Assembly (NCBI GenBank): GCA_012274445.1
Contig: JAAROD010000015.1
Span: 1,736,001-1,800,000, forward strand
From: Sclerotiophoma versabilis
Taxonomy: Eukaryota; Ascomycota; Dothideomycetes; Pleosporales; Didymellaceae
DNA: 64,000 nt
Direction of reading: 5' to 3'
The notes under the pieces are model-generated. The model did no database searches and was not told the origin of the DNA. It worked only from the letters and a program-made list of their open reading frames with translations. Below, in pieces: positions 31,287-42,427 of the stretch (positions within the stretch are counted from its first letter, which is position 1; each line of letters begins with the position of its first letter). Position numbers and translations under genes: made by a program.

Positions 31287-32351
31287 TTAGCTCGCAGTAG
31301 GCAGGTCCTTAATTCCCTTCTTCTCCCCCTCCTGTTTGACCAAGAACTTATATTGATCCTTGCGATCCAAATACACCACCTTTCCACTCAACCCAGCCTC
31401 TTCCACTTTCTTCTTGAAATCATCCAACGGGCTCAGGAATACATCATAATCATCATAATGGATCGGGATTGTCACATCAGGGTTGATAAGGTGCATCAGC
31501 TCGACACCCTGCTTCGCATCCATAGTAACCATGAGCAATGGCATACTCGGCCCTGGGATTGTCGTGCCGCCCAAATGTATGAGCATCAAGTCGATGTTGA
31601 GATCTCTGTAGCGCTTGGGGATTTCTTTTAGTTCATCAACCATCAGTGTGTCACCCGTGATGTACACTCTGTACCCACTGGCGAACTCGTCGGCGTTTGA
31701 TGCATCCGGAGATGAGTAGCCCAGTTCGATCATCCATCCATTCGTTGGCGGCACGGCTTTGAGGATCTCGTTGGCTGCGTTCAGAGGACCTGGCGGGACG
31801 TGTTTGCCTGGCATTCCTGTGATTTTGAGACTCGGTGTCTTCCCCGTTGTGAGGGCTTTGGGCTTTATGTCGACGATCAGACTGTCCCAGAAGTCAAGCG
31901 CATGCACGTTGGTGAAAGAATCCGCGCCCTTGGAAGTGAGGCAGCTATGTGCGTGCGGCGTTGTGATGATGGGGATGGAGCGGGACAGTTTGTCTTCGAC
32001 GAGTCTGTCGAAGTGGTCTTCGTGGTAGTGCGAGAGCAGGATTGCATCGATGTGTGGGAGCTCTTCCAGGTCAATTGCTGGGTTGGTGCGACGTGTTGCG
32101 CTCACGCCAGGGCCAAGATGCACATGGTCGCCTGCGTGGAGGAAGTTGGGATCGGTGAGGATGCGCAGGCCTTCCCATTCTAGAATCGTGGTCGCTGTTC
32201 CGACGAAGAAGAGGGAGGCGTTTGTTGCTGCGTCCGGTGCGTTTGCTGGGTGTAACTTGGTTTCTTTGGCTTCTGGCAAAGCGGTGGGGACGGATGTGCC
32301 ATCCTTCAAAGGCTTGACACCCTCACCGGGGGTAAGCTGGAGGTGCTTCAT
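31287..32351 (-). CDS. Metallo-beta-lactamase-fold hydrolase (UPF0173/NAPE-PLD-like)
   Basis: A 354-residue single-exon protein. The metal-binding motif is SHYHEDHFD with His108, His110, Asp112 and His113. Further ligands probably come from TTPHAHSCL, YITGDTLMVDEL (Asp) and IPIHYDDYDVF (His). The order, with an early LFFVGTATTILEWEGLRILT strand pair, is that of the UlaG/UPF0173 and NAPE-PLD-like group, which cleave phosphodiester or lactone bonds. The substrate is unknown. No signal peptide. The frame is open for 83 codons upstream of the ATG at 32351, but that stretch has no ATG. It diverges from the mannosidase gene. Confidence 0.9.
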   Translation of the reverse strand: MKHLQLTPGEGVKPLKDGTSVPTALPEAKETKLHPANAPDAATNASLFFVGTATTILEWEGLRILTDPNFLHAGDHVHLGPGVSATRRTNPAIDLEELPHIDAILLSHYHEDHFDRLVEDKLSRSIPIITTPHAHSCLTSKGADSFTNVHALDFWDSLIVDIKPKALTTGKTPSLKITGMPGKHVPPGPLNAANEILKAVPPTNGWMIELGYSSPDASNADEFASGYRVYITGDTLMVDELKEIPKRYRDLNIDLMLIHLGGTTIPGPSMPLLMVTMDAKQGVELMHLINPDVTIPIHYDDYDVFLSPLDDFKKKVEEAGLSGKVVYLDRKDQYKFLVKQEGEKKGIKDLPTAS

Positions 32352-33020
32352 TGATTGATGCGATCTCTGTACAATTGTGATGGTTGAGATTTTGCGTCTT
32401 GCTCTACAGATCAAGTTGGCGAAGTTGTATTCGACGTGCCGGTGGACTAGGAAACAGGGTCTGTGCGCTTGGAGTAGTAGCAATTGTAAAGAGGAAGATA
32501 GGGACAGAAGACGAAGAAGAGAAAGCGCAGCTGTTGTACAAATAGAGGCATGTTGTGAGCCAGGTTGACGATCAATGACGACAGCACGACGTGTTAACAA
32601 TGATGAGAGGGGAGATCAATGGGATATTTTGAACATCAACATGCATAGTTATAAACGCAATCATTTTCTGGTTATACTGCCCTCGAGTACTATGATTAGA
32701 CATTGGTTCAAGGGGCTGTGCGGGCTCCGCGCGTACTGCCGTGGTCAGTCCGGTCGGTGTTGGATGAACGAGGCTGTGATGGCGCTCAAAAGCTCCGCAT
32801 GCCGCACGGGGACACGGACACGGCCACGGCAGTCTACCCCTGTCGACTCGATTAGGAAGGGAGCTATGTGACACCTGGCTTCGAAGTACTGAAGCCCAGT
32901 TGGAGATTTTGAGTTTGAGCAAGCACACGAATGCAGAGGTCAAGTCTAGCATGACCTGATTGCACTTGAGTGATTGGACCCTGAGGCGCTACCAGCCCTA
33001 CGCGTCGCCAACGGTCGCCA
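32352..33020. promoter_or_regulatory. Divergent intergenic, MBL hydrolase / GH47
   Basis: 669 bp carrying both promoters. No site or repeat recognised. Confidence 0.45.
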
Positions 33021-35206
33021 ATGTACACGACGCGCGACCCGTTCAATCTCCGCAGCAAAGCATCCAAAGCAGCCCCGTCCGCCTTTGCGCTGCTCCAGAA
33101 CGCCGCCACACGCACCACGCAGGCCGTCGAGTCGACCAAGCAGTCGACCAAGCAGGCCGTTGAAGCTACCAAACAGGCGCTCCAGGACTCCGACATGTCC
33201 TTCGCTGTCCCGCGCAACATTGAGTCTGCTTCACGTCGCTTCGAAGAGAATGTCTGGAACAAGGTCACAGGTAATGAGAAGGGTTTGCCAATGTATAAGG
33301 ACAAGCCGACAGGATACGGACACGGCGGTGGCAGGGGGAAGAGAGGCTTCGTAAGGAGCAAGAAGGGGCTGGTGACAATAGCATTGTTGGTGCTGGGCTT
33401 TTTGTACTGGATCCTCGTGCCGGGGTCAAACCAGACACCGGCTGCCAAGCTGAGCTCTGGGAGGGGTTGGTTCGGCGGAAGCGCAGCCAGGAAGAAAGAT
33501 ACAATATGGGATAAGAGAAGGCAGGCAGTCAAAGACGCCTTCTTACTCAGTTGGAACGCATACGAGGAACATGGTTGGGGCTACGACGAGTACCATCCTG
33601 TCGCAAAGAACGGCCGCTACATGGCAGAGCCCAATGGCATGGGCTGGATCATCGTCGATGCACTGGACACCATGATGATCATGAACCTCACCAAGGAGCT
33701 CAAGCACGCCCGCGAATGGGTCTCCACCACCCTGGACTACGGCAAGGATCAGGATGTCAATACCTTCGAGACCACGATTCGCATGCTCGGAGGTCTGCTG
33801 TCTGCACACTACTTGCAGGAAACCCTTCCTGGACTGAAACCGGAGAGCCCAAACGAAGAAGACATGTTCCTCGAGAAGGCCACCGACCTAGCAGACCGCC
33901 TCATGGGCGCCTACGAATCGCCCTCCGGCATCCCCTGGGCCAGTGTTCGCCTCAAGGACAGCAAGGGAGAAGCCTCACATGCCGACGGTGGTGCCTCCTC
34001 AACCGCCGAAGCAACTTCTCTGCAGCTCGAAATGAAGTACCTTGCCTACCTTACGGGAGAGGAGCACTACTGGGAGAAAGCAGAAAAGGTCATGCAAGTC
34101 GTCGATGACAACGGCTCCAAAGACGGCCTGGTGCCCATCTTCATCTATGCCGACCGCGGCACCTTTCGGGGCAACGAGATTCGTCTGGGTTCCCGTGGAG
34201 ACAGCTACTATGAGTACCTGATCAAGCAGTACCTGCAAACGAAGAAGCAAGAACCCATCTATCTAGACATGTGGGATGAGACCCTACGAGGCGTAAAGAA
34301 GCATCTCCTCACCTACACCAAAGAATCTCATCTGACCGTCCTCGCCGAGCGACCCAGCGGCTTAGACGGGCATTTACACCCAAAAATGGACCACTTGGTT
34401 TGCTTCATGCCCGGCACCATTGCGCTTGCCCAGACCGGCGGCCTGCCCCTCTCTGCAGCCCAAAAGCTACCGTCTTGGGGCAAAGAGCAGGAAGAAAACA
34501 TGCTGCTCGCAAAAGAGTTGACCAAGACATGCATGGGCATGTACCGCACCACGGCCACCGGTCTCTCTCCTGAAATCGTACACTTCGAAATCGACGACGT
34601 GCCGAAAATGTACCACACTGAGGTCCTCGCTTCCACAACGGACTTGGACCCCACCGTCCCCGAAGGTGAAGGGTGGAAGAAAGATTTCGTCATCAAGCCC
34701 GCGGACGCGCATAACCTGCAACGGCCTGAGACGGTGGAGAGTCTGTTCTACATGTGGCGTATTACAGGGGATGAGATGTATAGGGAGTGGGGATGGGAGA
34801 TGTTCAGTGCGTTCGTAAATCACACCGCCATCGAGGGCGGAGGTGGGTATACCTCTGTGAACGATGTTACTCAGGTCCCGCCCCCAAGTAGGGACAACAT
34901 GGAGAGTTTCTGGCTGGTAAGTGCTGCCCTCTCTTTGTGAAATACATGATTACTAACGATGCACAGGCCGAGACTCTCAAGTACTTCTACTTATTATTCG
35001 GCCCCAATGATATCCTACCGCTGGATCAAATTGTGCTAAACACAGAAGCACATCCTTTCCCACGGTTTGACGCGAGTAAGAAGCGTTTCAAGACTGGGTG
35101 GGCGCGGATCCCGAGGGATGAGAAAGGGGAGTTGATTTTGAAAAAGGATGAAAAGAAAGAGGACGGTAAAACGAGCTCGAGTAGTGGGATCCCCCATTCA
35201 GGTTGA
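33021..35206 (+). CDS. Class I alpha-1,2-mannosidase, GH47 (ER/Golgi)
   Basis: Exons 33021-34916 and 34967-35206 give 711 residues. GH47 enzymes trim alpha-1,2-linked mannose from N-glycans using a Ca2+ ion. It is a type II membrane protein: a 110-residue cytosolic tail, a membrane segment at about 116-133 (GLVTIALLVLGFLYWILV), then the lumenal catalytic domain. Family signatures are FLLSWNAYEEHGWGYDEYHP, GMGWIIVDALDTMMIMNL, FETTIRMLGGLLSAHYL, DHLVCFMPGTIALAQ, RPETVESLFYMWRITGD and the Ca2+-binding NTEAHPF (Thr658). The tail has repeated ESTKQSTKQAVEATKQAL text. The very basic C-terminus lacks a retention signal. A long tail of this sort fits Golgi or ER trimming rather than the secreted GH47s. 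Assignment to MNS1 is not made without a tree. Confidence 0.95.
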
Positions 35207-35730
35207 GTGGGTTGCACACGTGCATTACTGGCGTTGGTAGAAGTCCCTATATCGAGAATATCCTTTGTATATACCAGAACCTCAAAGCTGCACTCATAAG
35301 CAACAATGGATTTGGAAAGGACTATTGAAATTTCTCATGCCATGTTCCGGTGGAAAGATTCCATGAAAAGGTCTCATGTGGTCTTCGCGCCCTGTCACCC
35401 ATCATGAATTCTGTAATGACAGCATGGCTCGTAACGGTAGGGCATAGTTGCTACTGCATGAGCAAGCCACTGTCTTTTGCGCGCCCTCTGCGGTATTTAC
35501 ACACTTGCACGCCATTATCGGGCCGCAATCGCATAAAAACGCTCAAAAGTGATAGATAGGGCGTGGAAGGCCTGAAATATCAGGCTAATGTATGATACAT
35601 TTGTACATAAACCTCACCTCTCATACAAAGATCCACAATATTGCCAACATACATAAAGAACGAAACTCACATCCAGTCGAGTTCACACGCGCTTCCGTGC
35701 AATTTCCAGAACGCCCATAATTCAGCGAAA
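35207..35730. other. Intergenic, 524 bp
   Basis: 3' flank of the GH47 gene and promoter of the GNAT gene. Nothing recognised. Confidence 0.4.
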
Positions 35731-36532
35731 ATGGAAAGCGTTCTCACCACGCCCCGCCTCAAACTCACGCTTATCACGCACGCCGAACGAGGCAGCGAGG
35801 AATTGAACTGGCTGCATGAAATGCGCAGTAACAAACAAACCACAGCATGGAGGTACGCACTTCTGTTTCTTCCCCTCCTGTATTGCCACCTCAACTTCGC
35901 GGCTAGACGACGCTCCCCAAGCCGCGGCTCGTCACCGTTCCCTCGCTCGAACAAAGCATCAGATATTGAATAGATACAGCATCCACCCACCAAGCGCAAG
36001 TCTGTCCGACACAGAAAAGATTGTAGAGACCTACCTGCCTGACACCACGACCGCTCCTGATCAGAAACCGTACAGGGCCACCTACGCCGTGCACTCTCTC
36101 CTCGCAGACCAATCCCCACGCTTCATCGGCTTGGTCAAGCTCGCCTCGCTCCAACCAGGTCGCTACCTACCCCTCCCAGAGGACCTGGTCGTGTCCAAGG
36201 AAGACGAGAAAGACACTTTGGTCGTGGAGCTTGCCTATTCATTCCTGCCGACCGCGTGGGGAAACGGCTACGCGACCGAGGCCCTGACTGCATTGCTGCA
36301 GGCGTGCTGCTCGTCCACGGCGGAGAATTTCTGGAATCCGTGGAAGAAGGTCTGGATGCGCGTCATTGTCAATGGGCGAAATCCCGCGAGTTTGAAGGTC
36401 ATGAGGAAGTTGGAGCATCTTGGAGTGCACGAGAAGGGGGTCTTTCGGTGGAAGGGGGAGAAGATCTTCATTGGAGGGGAATGGAGAACTAAGGATGATT
36501 TACATATATTTGGGGGATACTTGAGGGAGTAG
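35731..36532 (+). CDS. GNAT-family N-acetyltransferase
   Basis: Exons 35731-35852 and 35974-36532 (121-nt intron) give 226 residues. The N-terminus MESVLTTPRLKLTLITHAE is the usual beta-1 of RimJ/RimL-like GNAT enzymes (TxRLxL). The acetyl-CoA motif A is LAYSFLPTAWGNGYATEALT, and motif B is VIVNGRNPASLKVMRKL with the common NxxSxxVMxKLG pattern. Acceptor choice: ATTGAATAG at 35973 gives WRYSIHPPSASLSDTEKIV in frame. The substrate is unknown; fungal members acetylate small amines or N-termini. Confidence 0.88.
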
Positions 36533-36905
36533 ATGAACATGATTTGATGCGTTCTAAGGAAGTAGATTGTAGTTAGAGAAATTGCACAAATACTCTTCGA
36601 TGAGAACTGAAAAGCCATAAAGATTTGTGAAAGGGCATGTAGAGTGCAGGGAGACGAAGGTACGACTATAGTTGTAAAGGCTTCAACATTCAGGTCAATC
36701 AGCAATCTAAGTACACTAGCATACAACAGCCGCCACCAGTAAGGGATCTAGAGAAGCGAAGAAGGTATCAGAAAGCCTCCAAACGCCAGTAGAAAACAAC
36801 AATAAGGCCGTGGCAATCGTAACGTCGTAAATCGTACTGTCACGCCAGGCAAGGCTCAACGCCGAATGCGGAGCGAAATGAATACAAATGCAAAATAGTC
36901 CTCCC
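36533..36905. other. Convergent intergenic, 373 bp
   Basis: 3' flanks of the GNAT gene and the zinc-cluster gene. Nothing recognised. Confidence 0.4.
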
Positions 36906-39197
36906 TCAAGGCTCCAATAGCAGCAACCTGGAAACCAATCTGTCGAAGAAGAAGCCCATGTCGTTATCGTCAAGCCTCCTCTCACTAATCTTCCCTTCGA
37001 GATAGCTTTCAACGTCACCCTTGCCGATGGCTTCGCGCACGCTCTTGACAAATTGATCAGCCGGAGAACTTCGCCCAGTGACAGTGTTCAGATCGCCCTT
37101 CCAGTCCGGTCGAAGTCGAGTGTGACAAGCAGAGAAACATGCTTTATAAGAAGCCAGTATGGTATCTACGGCGCTATCATCAGCCTCGAGACCGTCGATT
37201 GGGTTTTCTAGACGATTGGAGTCGTATGCGTCGTGGTATGGGAGTTTCGCCGCGTGGTAGTGGATCGACTCGACAGTCATCAGAACAACAATAAGTGTTG
37301 CGAGAGCGATTGGCCAGTGATCACCGTTGCGGCTGAACAGAATGCCTTCAAGGACCGAAAGTACTTCCTTCATCAATTTTCCGGCCAGAACAGGCATCAT
37401 TGCACCGAACTGCGAGCGGATAAAGCATGGAGATGGTCGATAATCCTCCGAAATAGTCATGGTGCATCGTATAAGTTGCTTCAAAGAGTCACTCTCCGAC
37501 TGCTTAGGCAGAGTAATGTCACCGCCTACGTGGACAAGTACGAGAAATTTGAGCGCTTGCAATAGGAGACGTGCAGAGTCTGAGCCTTTTTGCAGGGACC
37601 GAAAAAATGTATAGACCTTGTGGAGGATCCGAAGAGGTGAACAGTAAGGTGGGAATGCCTTAAACTCTGACATGACTAGATGTTCAAGATGGGCGTCGAG
37701 GATCTGCTCCAAACCTGTTGCAGTTGATGCAGTGAGGACAGCCGGGAGAACAGGCTGTGTATGGGTTGCAGTAGTGGACGACTGGGGTGGCCATGAGTAG
37801 ACCAGATGCTCGTGTATGACTGGCCGTTGGCTGTTGATGAGGATGGGATTGACTTCAAGGGATAGCGGTAGACCAAAACCGAAGTGCAGCGGGATTTTAT
37901 AAGTGATATCGGATGAAATCTTGAATTCGGTCGTGCCAATACATGATGAAAGAGATCTGTTTGTAGGGTGCCAACCATGCCTGTTCGAGAGGAACGCTTC
38001 TGACAAATTGGCCAGCGCATGGTTTCTACAAGGGTTGTTGACCAAATCACCTTTGTAGTGCTTGAGGCAGGAGTTACAAGGTGTTCCAGGATCGCACTTC
38101 TCTTTACGTTTTTTACAATTGGAGCACGAGCCGATAATCCGCATCAGAGCTGCCTCGCTTCGTTGTTTAGGGTCCAGTCCCTTCTTGCGTCCTTTAGCAA
38201 CTCGTCCTTGTGCGCCCTCGGAGCATGCGGCAGCCGCCATCCGGCCGGATTGGCTATTCATTTGCATCGAAACCCAGCCTAAGGACTGGGTAGATGTAGG
38301 CGAAGGAGAAGTCCGAGCTTTACGTTGTTCAGCACGAGAGCTACTCCTCGACAGAGTACTGCTACGAGGACGACGTTGAAAGACCGGAGACGTCGACAGC
38401 ATGGGTGGGACATTAGAGGCCCACCGAGAGTGGACCGCTTTCGCGCTATGGCTGGGGCTGCCATTCGGTTGTGGAATGGTAATCGCTCTTGTTCGATTGT
38501 CGTGAATGCTTCGAGACTGCTCGTACGAATCGAAGAAACCATCCAAGCTCTGGGCCTGAGTTCGTATGATTGGAATAGGGGCTGTCGAGGTCGAGGTGTT
38601 GTATTCGTCGCCTTCGAGAATCGCTTCGTCGGTCGAAAACGGATCGAACTGTGTGCCAGTACTTGCAAGAATTTGTGATGCAACGACGTCGCGGTTGCTG
38701 AAGGCTTGAAATGACCCTGCCACGTGGGGATTGAGGAAGCTGTCTGCTGTCGTTGCCAGAGAACTTGTTAAATCTACAATCCTCTCACGAGTGGTGTCTA
38801 GGAAAGGCGGCTCCGTGACCTCTTTGAGAGGTGGGAAAAAGTTATCGCAAGCACCAAAGGACCCGAAGTATCGGAGCTCGTCCCGCGCTATGAGTGGAGA
38901 TGTTGCTGTCGACGAGAATGTTGGCGATGTGCCGTAGAACTGACCATACGATGACGATTGCTCAATGATGGAAGGCGCTGCCGAGACATTGTAGTCGAAA
39001 GACGAAGGTCCACTGTAGTTCGAAGGGTTTGCTGAATTCAGATAAGGATACTGAGAGCCGGAGGCTTCAGGAGCCAAATAATGGTGGCTGTCGCTACCCC
39101 GTATAACCGTAGGACTGGTAGTATAGCAGCCGTCATCCCAATTCATGAAATCATGCCACTCCTCGTTAGGAGTCCCGCTATGGCTCCGGTGAGACAT
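36906..39197 (-). CDS. Zinc-cluster protein with an internal Zn2Cys6 motif
   Basis: A 763-residue single-exon protein. A Gal4-like cluster sits in the middle (about residues 355-390): CSNCKKRKEKCDPGTPCNSC then LKHYKGDLVNNPC. Spacing is C-x2-C-x6-C-x5-C-x2-C-x12-C, so the last loop is twice the usual length. The preceding 350 residues are Ser/Asn/Tyr-rich and disordered (MSHRSHSGTPNEEWHDFMNW, SQYPYLNSANPSNYSG), as in proteins with an N-terminal activation region. The Arg/Ser-rich HALANLSEAFLSNRHGW follows. The C-terminal 300 residues are helical (LEQILDAHLEHLVMSEFKAF, LLQALKFLVLVHVGGDITLP) without a recognised domain. Most zinc-cluster factors have the cluster at the N-terminus. Start is the ATG at 39197. 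Confidence 0.9.
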   Translation of the reverse strand: MSHRSHSGTPNEEWHDFMNWDDGCYTTSPTVIRGSDSHHYLAPEASGSQYPYLNSANPSNYSGPSSFDYNVSAAPSIIEQSSSYGQFYGTSPTFSSTATSPLIARDELRYFGSFGACDNFFPPLKEVTEPPFLDTTRERIVDLTSSLATTADSFLNPHVAGSFQAFSNRDVVASQILASTGTQFDPFSTDEAILEGDEYNTSTSTAPIPIIRTQAQSLDGFFDSYEQSRSIHDNRTRAITIPQPNGSPSHSAKAVHSRWASNVPPMLSTSPVFQRRPRSSTLSRSSSRAEQRKARTSPSPTSTQSLGWVSMQMNSQSGRMAAAACSEGAQGRVAKGRKKGLDPKQRSEAALMRIIGSCSNCKKRKEKCDPGTPCNSCLKHYKGDLVNNPCRNHALANLSEAFLSNRHGWHPTNRSLSSCIGTTEFKISSDITYKIPLHFGFGLPLSLEVNPILINSQRPVIHEHLVYSWPPQSSTTATHTQPVLPAVLTASTATGLEQILDAHLEHLVMSEFKAFPPYCSPLRILHKVYTFFRSLQKGSDSARLLLQALKFLVLVHVGGDITLPKQSESDSLKQLIRCTMTISEDYRPSPCFIRSQFGAMMPVLAGKLMKEVLSVLEGILFSRNGDHWPIALATLIVVLMTVESIHYHAAKLPYHDAYDSNRLENPIDGLEADDSAVDTILASYKACFSACHTRLRPDWKGDLNTVTGRSSPADQFVKSVREAIGKGDVESYLEGKISERRLDDNDMGFFFDRLVSRLLLLEP

Positions 39198-40760
39198 TGT
39201 TTCTGTAAGCGTGCGGGTTGCGTAGAGTAGGTAAGTGGACGTTGAATGACTCCGGTGAGTCGTGTTGCAGGCTTACCCTCACGAAGAGGGATCATGCAGA
39301 GAAACAATTGATTGAGGAGAGAAATTGAAGACCACAGGGAATAGAAGGATGCTCCCAGGCAGCGAAGGCAAAAATGTGTGCAACAGGCTGTGTTGTTATA
39401 ACCACTTCCCATGTAGCCGTCTGCATGCTGTGAGCAGTGCGGCTGACACGGACTTGTCTGCCTCACAAATATGGCCGCAGGGCCGTGAACGAGTAGGCTC
39501 GCGTAGCGTTATCACGTTGCTGGCTGTTATTTGTCAATTAGTGTATTCTCCGTGTCAGAACTGCTCGGTTGGGAAACTTTTTTGTCGAAACCGTGAGTGT
39601 AAGGGCGTCAAGGTGGTCACGCAGCAACGTGCTGCGGCCGGTCAGCCAAAACGGACAGGCTAGTGTTCACCTGGCTGCGGGTACAGTTCCCCGCCATGTC
39701 GGCGTCAAATCAAAAGTGAAAACTTGTAGATAGCGTGCCACTGGTGCCAAGAAGTGGACTGAATACTGGTGCGGGATAATGGCGTGAGTGAATAAGGAAG
39801 GCTTCTGGAAGAACTGCGCCTTGCGGGACGATAATGTGGCGATGTGCATCGAGTACCCGCATATGACATACCCTTGCAGATGTCTCATACAGATGCATGC
39901 TATCATAGTTTTGACGACCTGCAACGATGGAGGTTCAAATCAGATGAGAAATTGTCAGGTGGAATTCATGGTGGACAAGACGGGTAACGACAACCAGCGG
40001 TGCCTCCAAGACCTTTTCTTGAGCCATGACTATCCGATAGCCGTTTAGACGCGATGACTTCCTCAACACTGACCTTTCACGCCTACCACAGCTTGTTTTT
40101 ATTCCCTAAGTTGACACATGTGGTTGTGTTGCCTCATCTCAATGGACGGAAGTACATTGCCTCGGCCGCTTACACGTCCAGCTCACACAATCTTGCCCGC
40201 GGCCACTTTCATCTCAATTGTGTCGAGTGCCCTTGCCCTTCCCCATCCCCACGATTGAGCTGTCCAACCAGAAGTAAGGAATCAGACCAGTACAGCTTGC
40301 ACGTGCGAATACATGAGTGGTTGATCTCATTGCTGCATCCAGATATTCCCGGCGCAGGGCTGAGCAGTTCACGCTAACCCATCTCGACAACCTTCGCGAA
40401 GGAGCCTTGTGGAGTGCCTCGCAGCGGAACAACGATGCCGGTACCAAGAAGTACCTCATCATACCGACATTAAGTCGTCGCTAAGCCCTGACACATGTAG
40501 CTTTCTGCGTCTGCAGCTAGCGAGCCTCACTAATTATGGCCGTTCGTACCTCTGTACAGATGCGGCTCTGCATCCTGCAAAACAGCGAACACAGGTACGT
40601 CTTGCGCGAATTTCTGTCGTTACGAGAACAACCTCACCGCGCGGCCTTGGAGCCTCAGAATTGTTCGAAAGACACCAAAGTTGTTGTTCAAGTTACAAAG
40701 CCCTTTAGGTTCTTCGAGAAGGTCCATCAAGATTCAATTCACCTAGAATGGCCCCATCCA
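39198..40760. other. Intergenic, 1.56 kb
   Basis: Contains the promoter of the zinc-cluster gene and the 3' flank of the MBL-like gene. No open frame or spliced gene could be supported. A GGTTCAAATC near 39931 resembles a tRNA B box but no tRNA could be folded around it. Confidence 0.4.
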
Positions 40761-41786
40761 CTACACTAGTACAAAACAATCCCCATTTCCTACCTCTTCG
40801 ACTTTGACCTGATTCCTCACCTTTCCCTCCTCCTCTTTCTCCTGCCCCAGCGCCCACTCCACAGTTCTGAAAATATCGGTAACAAGCCACCACACCAGCC
40901 CACCATACCCCAGACGATCGTTATGCGTACTGATCCAATACTTCGCTCTGCTCTCCCTATACAGCTGTATTCCACTGGCCGCGCCAAACGTCGTCTGCCA
41001 ATTGAACGTCCAGCTCTCCTTGAGCCCATGCAGCAACGCAAGAGTGTGAAAGGCAGGACCGGAGTGGTGCAAAAGAGTTTGCAGAGCCGGTGTGGACGTG
41101 TGCAGACCGTGCGGGGAGTAAAGGATTGCTTCGTGAGTGTCGGGCCTAGGACTCCAGATCAGTGCGCTGAGAAAGTTGAGCTCGTGGTGGCCCTTGATGC
41201 GGAATATCGTTAAGTACGAGGGCAGAGGCGCGCTGGGATGCAGCGACGTCCAGGTGCCGGTGAAGGTGTCCGGGTCAACATCTGCATAGGTGACGACGGT
41301 ATCGAAATGGCCCAACTTTTTGATAACAGGTGTGCCATCTGCGGTTGTGAAGATGGGTATGGAAGGCTGGAAGGTGAGCAATGTTGGCGTATGGAGGTGG
41401 TCTCCATAGTGGAAATTCACGAATATTGCATCAACTAACGATTCTCTCTCCGCTGTGTCGACTGGAGAAGCCGCGATGATTCCCGCATCCGCCGCCGCTG
41501 ATTCTATATCATGCACAAGTCGTTCGACGCTCGCTCCATTGCTGACGGCAGGCGTGGATGACAGAGTGAGGAAGATTATCCACGATGAAACCTGGATTTC
41601 GGGGCCGTTGAGCCACGGATCGTGGACAATATGGAAGTAGGCCTTGCCTGTACTCTTGCGCTCCGCGACAGGTCGAGGAAAGGACAAGAGCCAGGAATTG
41701 TCACCGTTAAGGGACGTAAAGACGGGGCGCAAGTCTTGTTTCGAGTCGACGTGCGCTTGAGCTTTTGAGACGCGGTCGGTGGCCAT
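40761..41786 (-). CDS. Metallo-beta-lactamase-like protein with degenerate metal site
   Basis: A 341-residue single-exon protein. The start at 41786 reads MATDRVSKAQAHVDSKQDLR. Order of segments: DNSWLLSFPRP, HIVHDPWLNGPEIQVSSWII, VDAIFVNFHYGDHLHTPTLL and IPIFTTADGTPVIKKLGHFD. These correspond to the LxDPWL, HxHxDH and second-half strands of fungal MBL-fold proteins. The motif is NFHYGDHLH: the first H of HxHxDH is kept in altered spacing (FHYGDH), so full di-metal binding is doubtful. ILYSPHGLH is the later His-bearing strand. The function is unknown. Unlike the MBL protein at 31.3-32.4 kb it has a hydrophobic C-terminal segment (GYGGLVWWLVTDIFRTVEWA). Confidence 0.75.
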   Translation of the reverse strand: MATDRVSKAQAHVDSKQDLRPVFTSLNGDNSWLLSFPRPVAERKSTGKAYFHIVHDPWLNGPEIQVSSWIIFLTLSSTPAVSNGASVERLVHDIESAAADAGIIAASPVDTAERESLVDAIFVNFHYGDHLHTPTLLTFQPSIPIFTTADGTPVIKKLGHFDTVVTYADVDPDTFTGTWTSLHPSAPLPSYLTIFRIKGHHELNFLSALIWSPRPDTHEAILYSPHGLHTSTPALQTLLHHSGPAFHTLALLHGLKESWTFNWQTTFGAASGIQLYRESRAKYWISTHNDRLGYGGLVWWLVTDIFRTVEWALGQEKEEEGKVRNQVKVEEVGNGDCFVLV

Positions 41787-42427
41787 AGTGATTTAGGGGC
41801 TACTGTGATGCTACTATCGTATTGTGGGAGATGGAGTGTGGCCCATCGACACGCCCGGCTTTGAAGAGGAGAGTTGCTGTGCGCGTGCGCACTAGTCCTG
41901 GCGGCCTGATCTTAGGCACCTGTGTCAATGTCGTACAGGACTGCCACGGGATCTAGGGATTCAGGCAATGCACATAACGAAGTAAGAGCGAGCACGTGTA
42001 TCATCGACATTTGCTATCATACGGATGCGGGCCCAGCCCAAGGAGCATTAGGGGCACGAAGACCGGCCATAAGAAACCAGCTTCCAAACGCAAGACATCT
42101 TAGGCCATTGGTATGATGAGTATCATGTGCGGCCGTGACAGGAAGTATGCAGACAGATAAGTTTACGGATGTGAACATGCAGTAGAGGAGCGGAGATAAG
42201 ATCCAACGCCCAGAAAGATGTACACATGCACCAAGCCACCCAGACCATTGTTGACGAACGTCGGGTATCTATCGGAAAGAAAGAAAGAAATCGAAAAGAG
42301 AAGGGTGGTCTGATTAGATACTCTCTACCATAACGTATTTGTCGGTGTTGTGCGACTCTTGACTCGGCGACGGCTCGGAGCAGCTGCAATCCCGCATCTG
42401 CTGGACGAAGCCAAGATCCAGGTCTAG
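41787..42427. other. Intergenic, 641 bp
   Basis: Promoter of the MBL-like gene and 3' flank of the LYAR-like gene, both leftward. A purine-only tract (GGAAAGAAAGAAAGAAA) lies at about 42274-42291. No gene seen. Confidence 0.45.

Noticed and set aside
33551..34108. 185-codon frame inside the GH47 gene
   Set aside because: Overlaps GH47 in another frame; basic shadow composition.
39925..39960. B-box-like GGTTCAAATC suggestive of a tRNA
   Set aside because: The base after it is not the CC expected and no acceptor stem or A box could be drawn around it.
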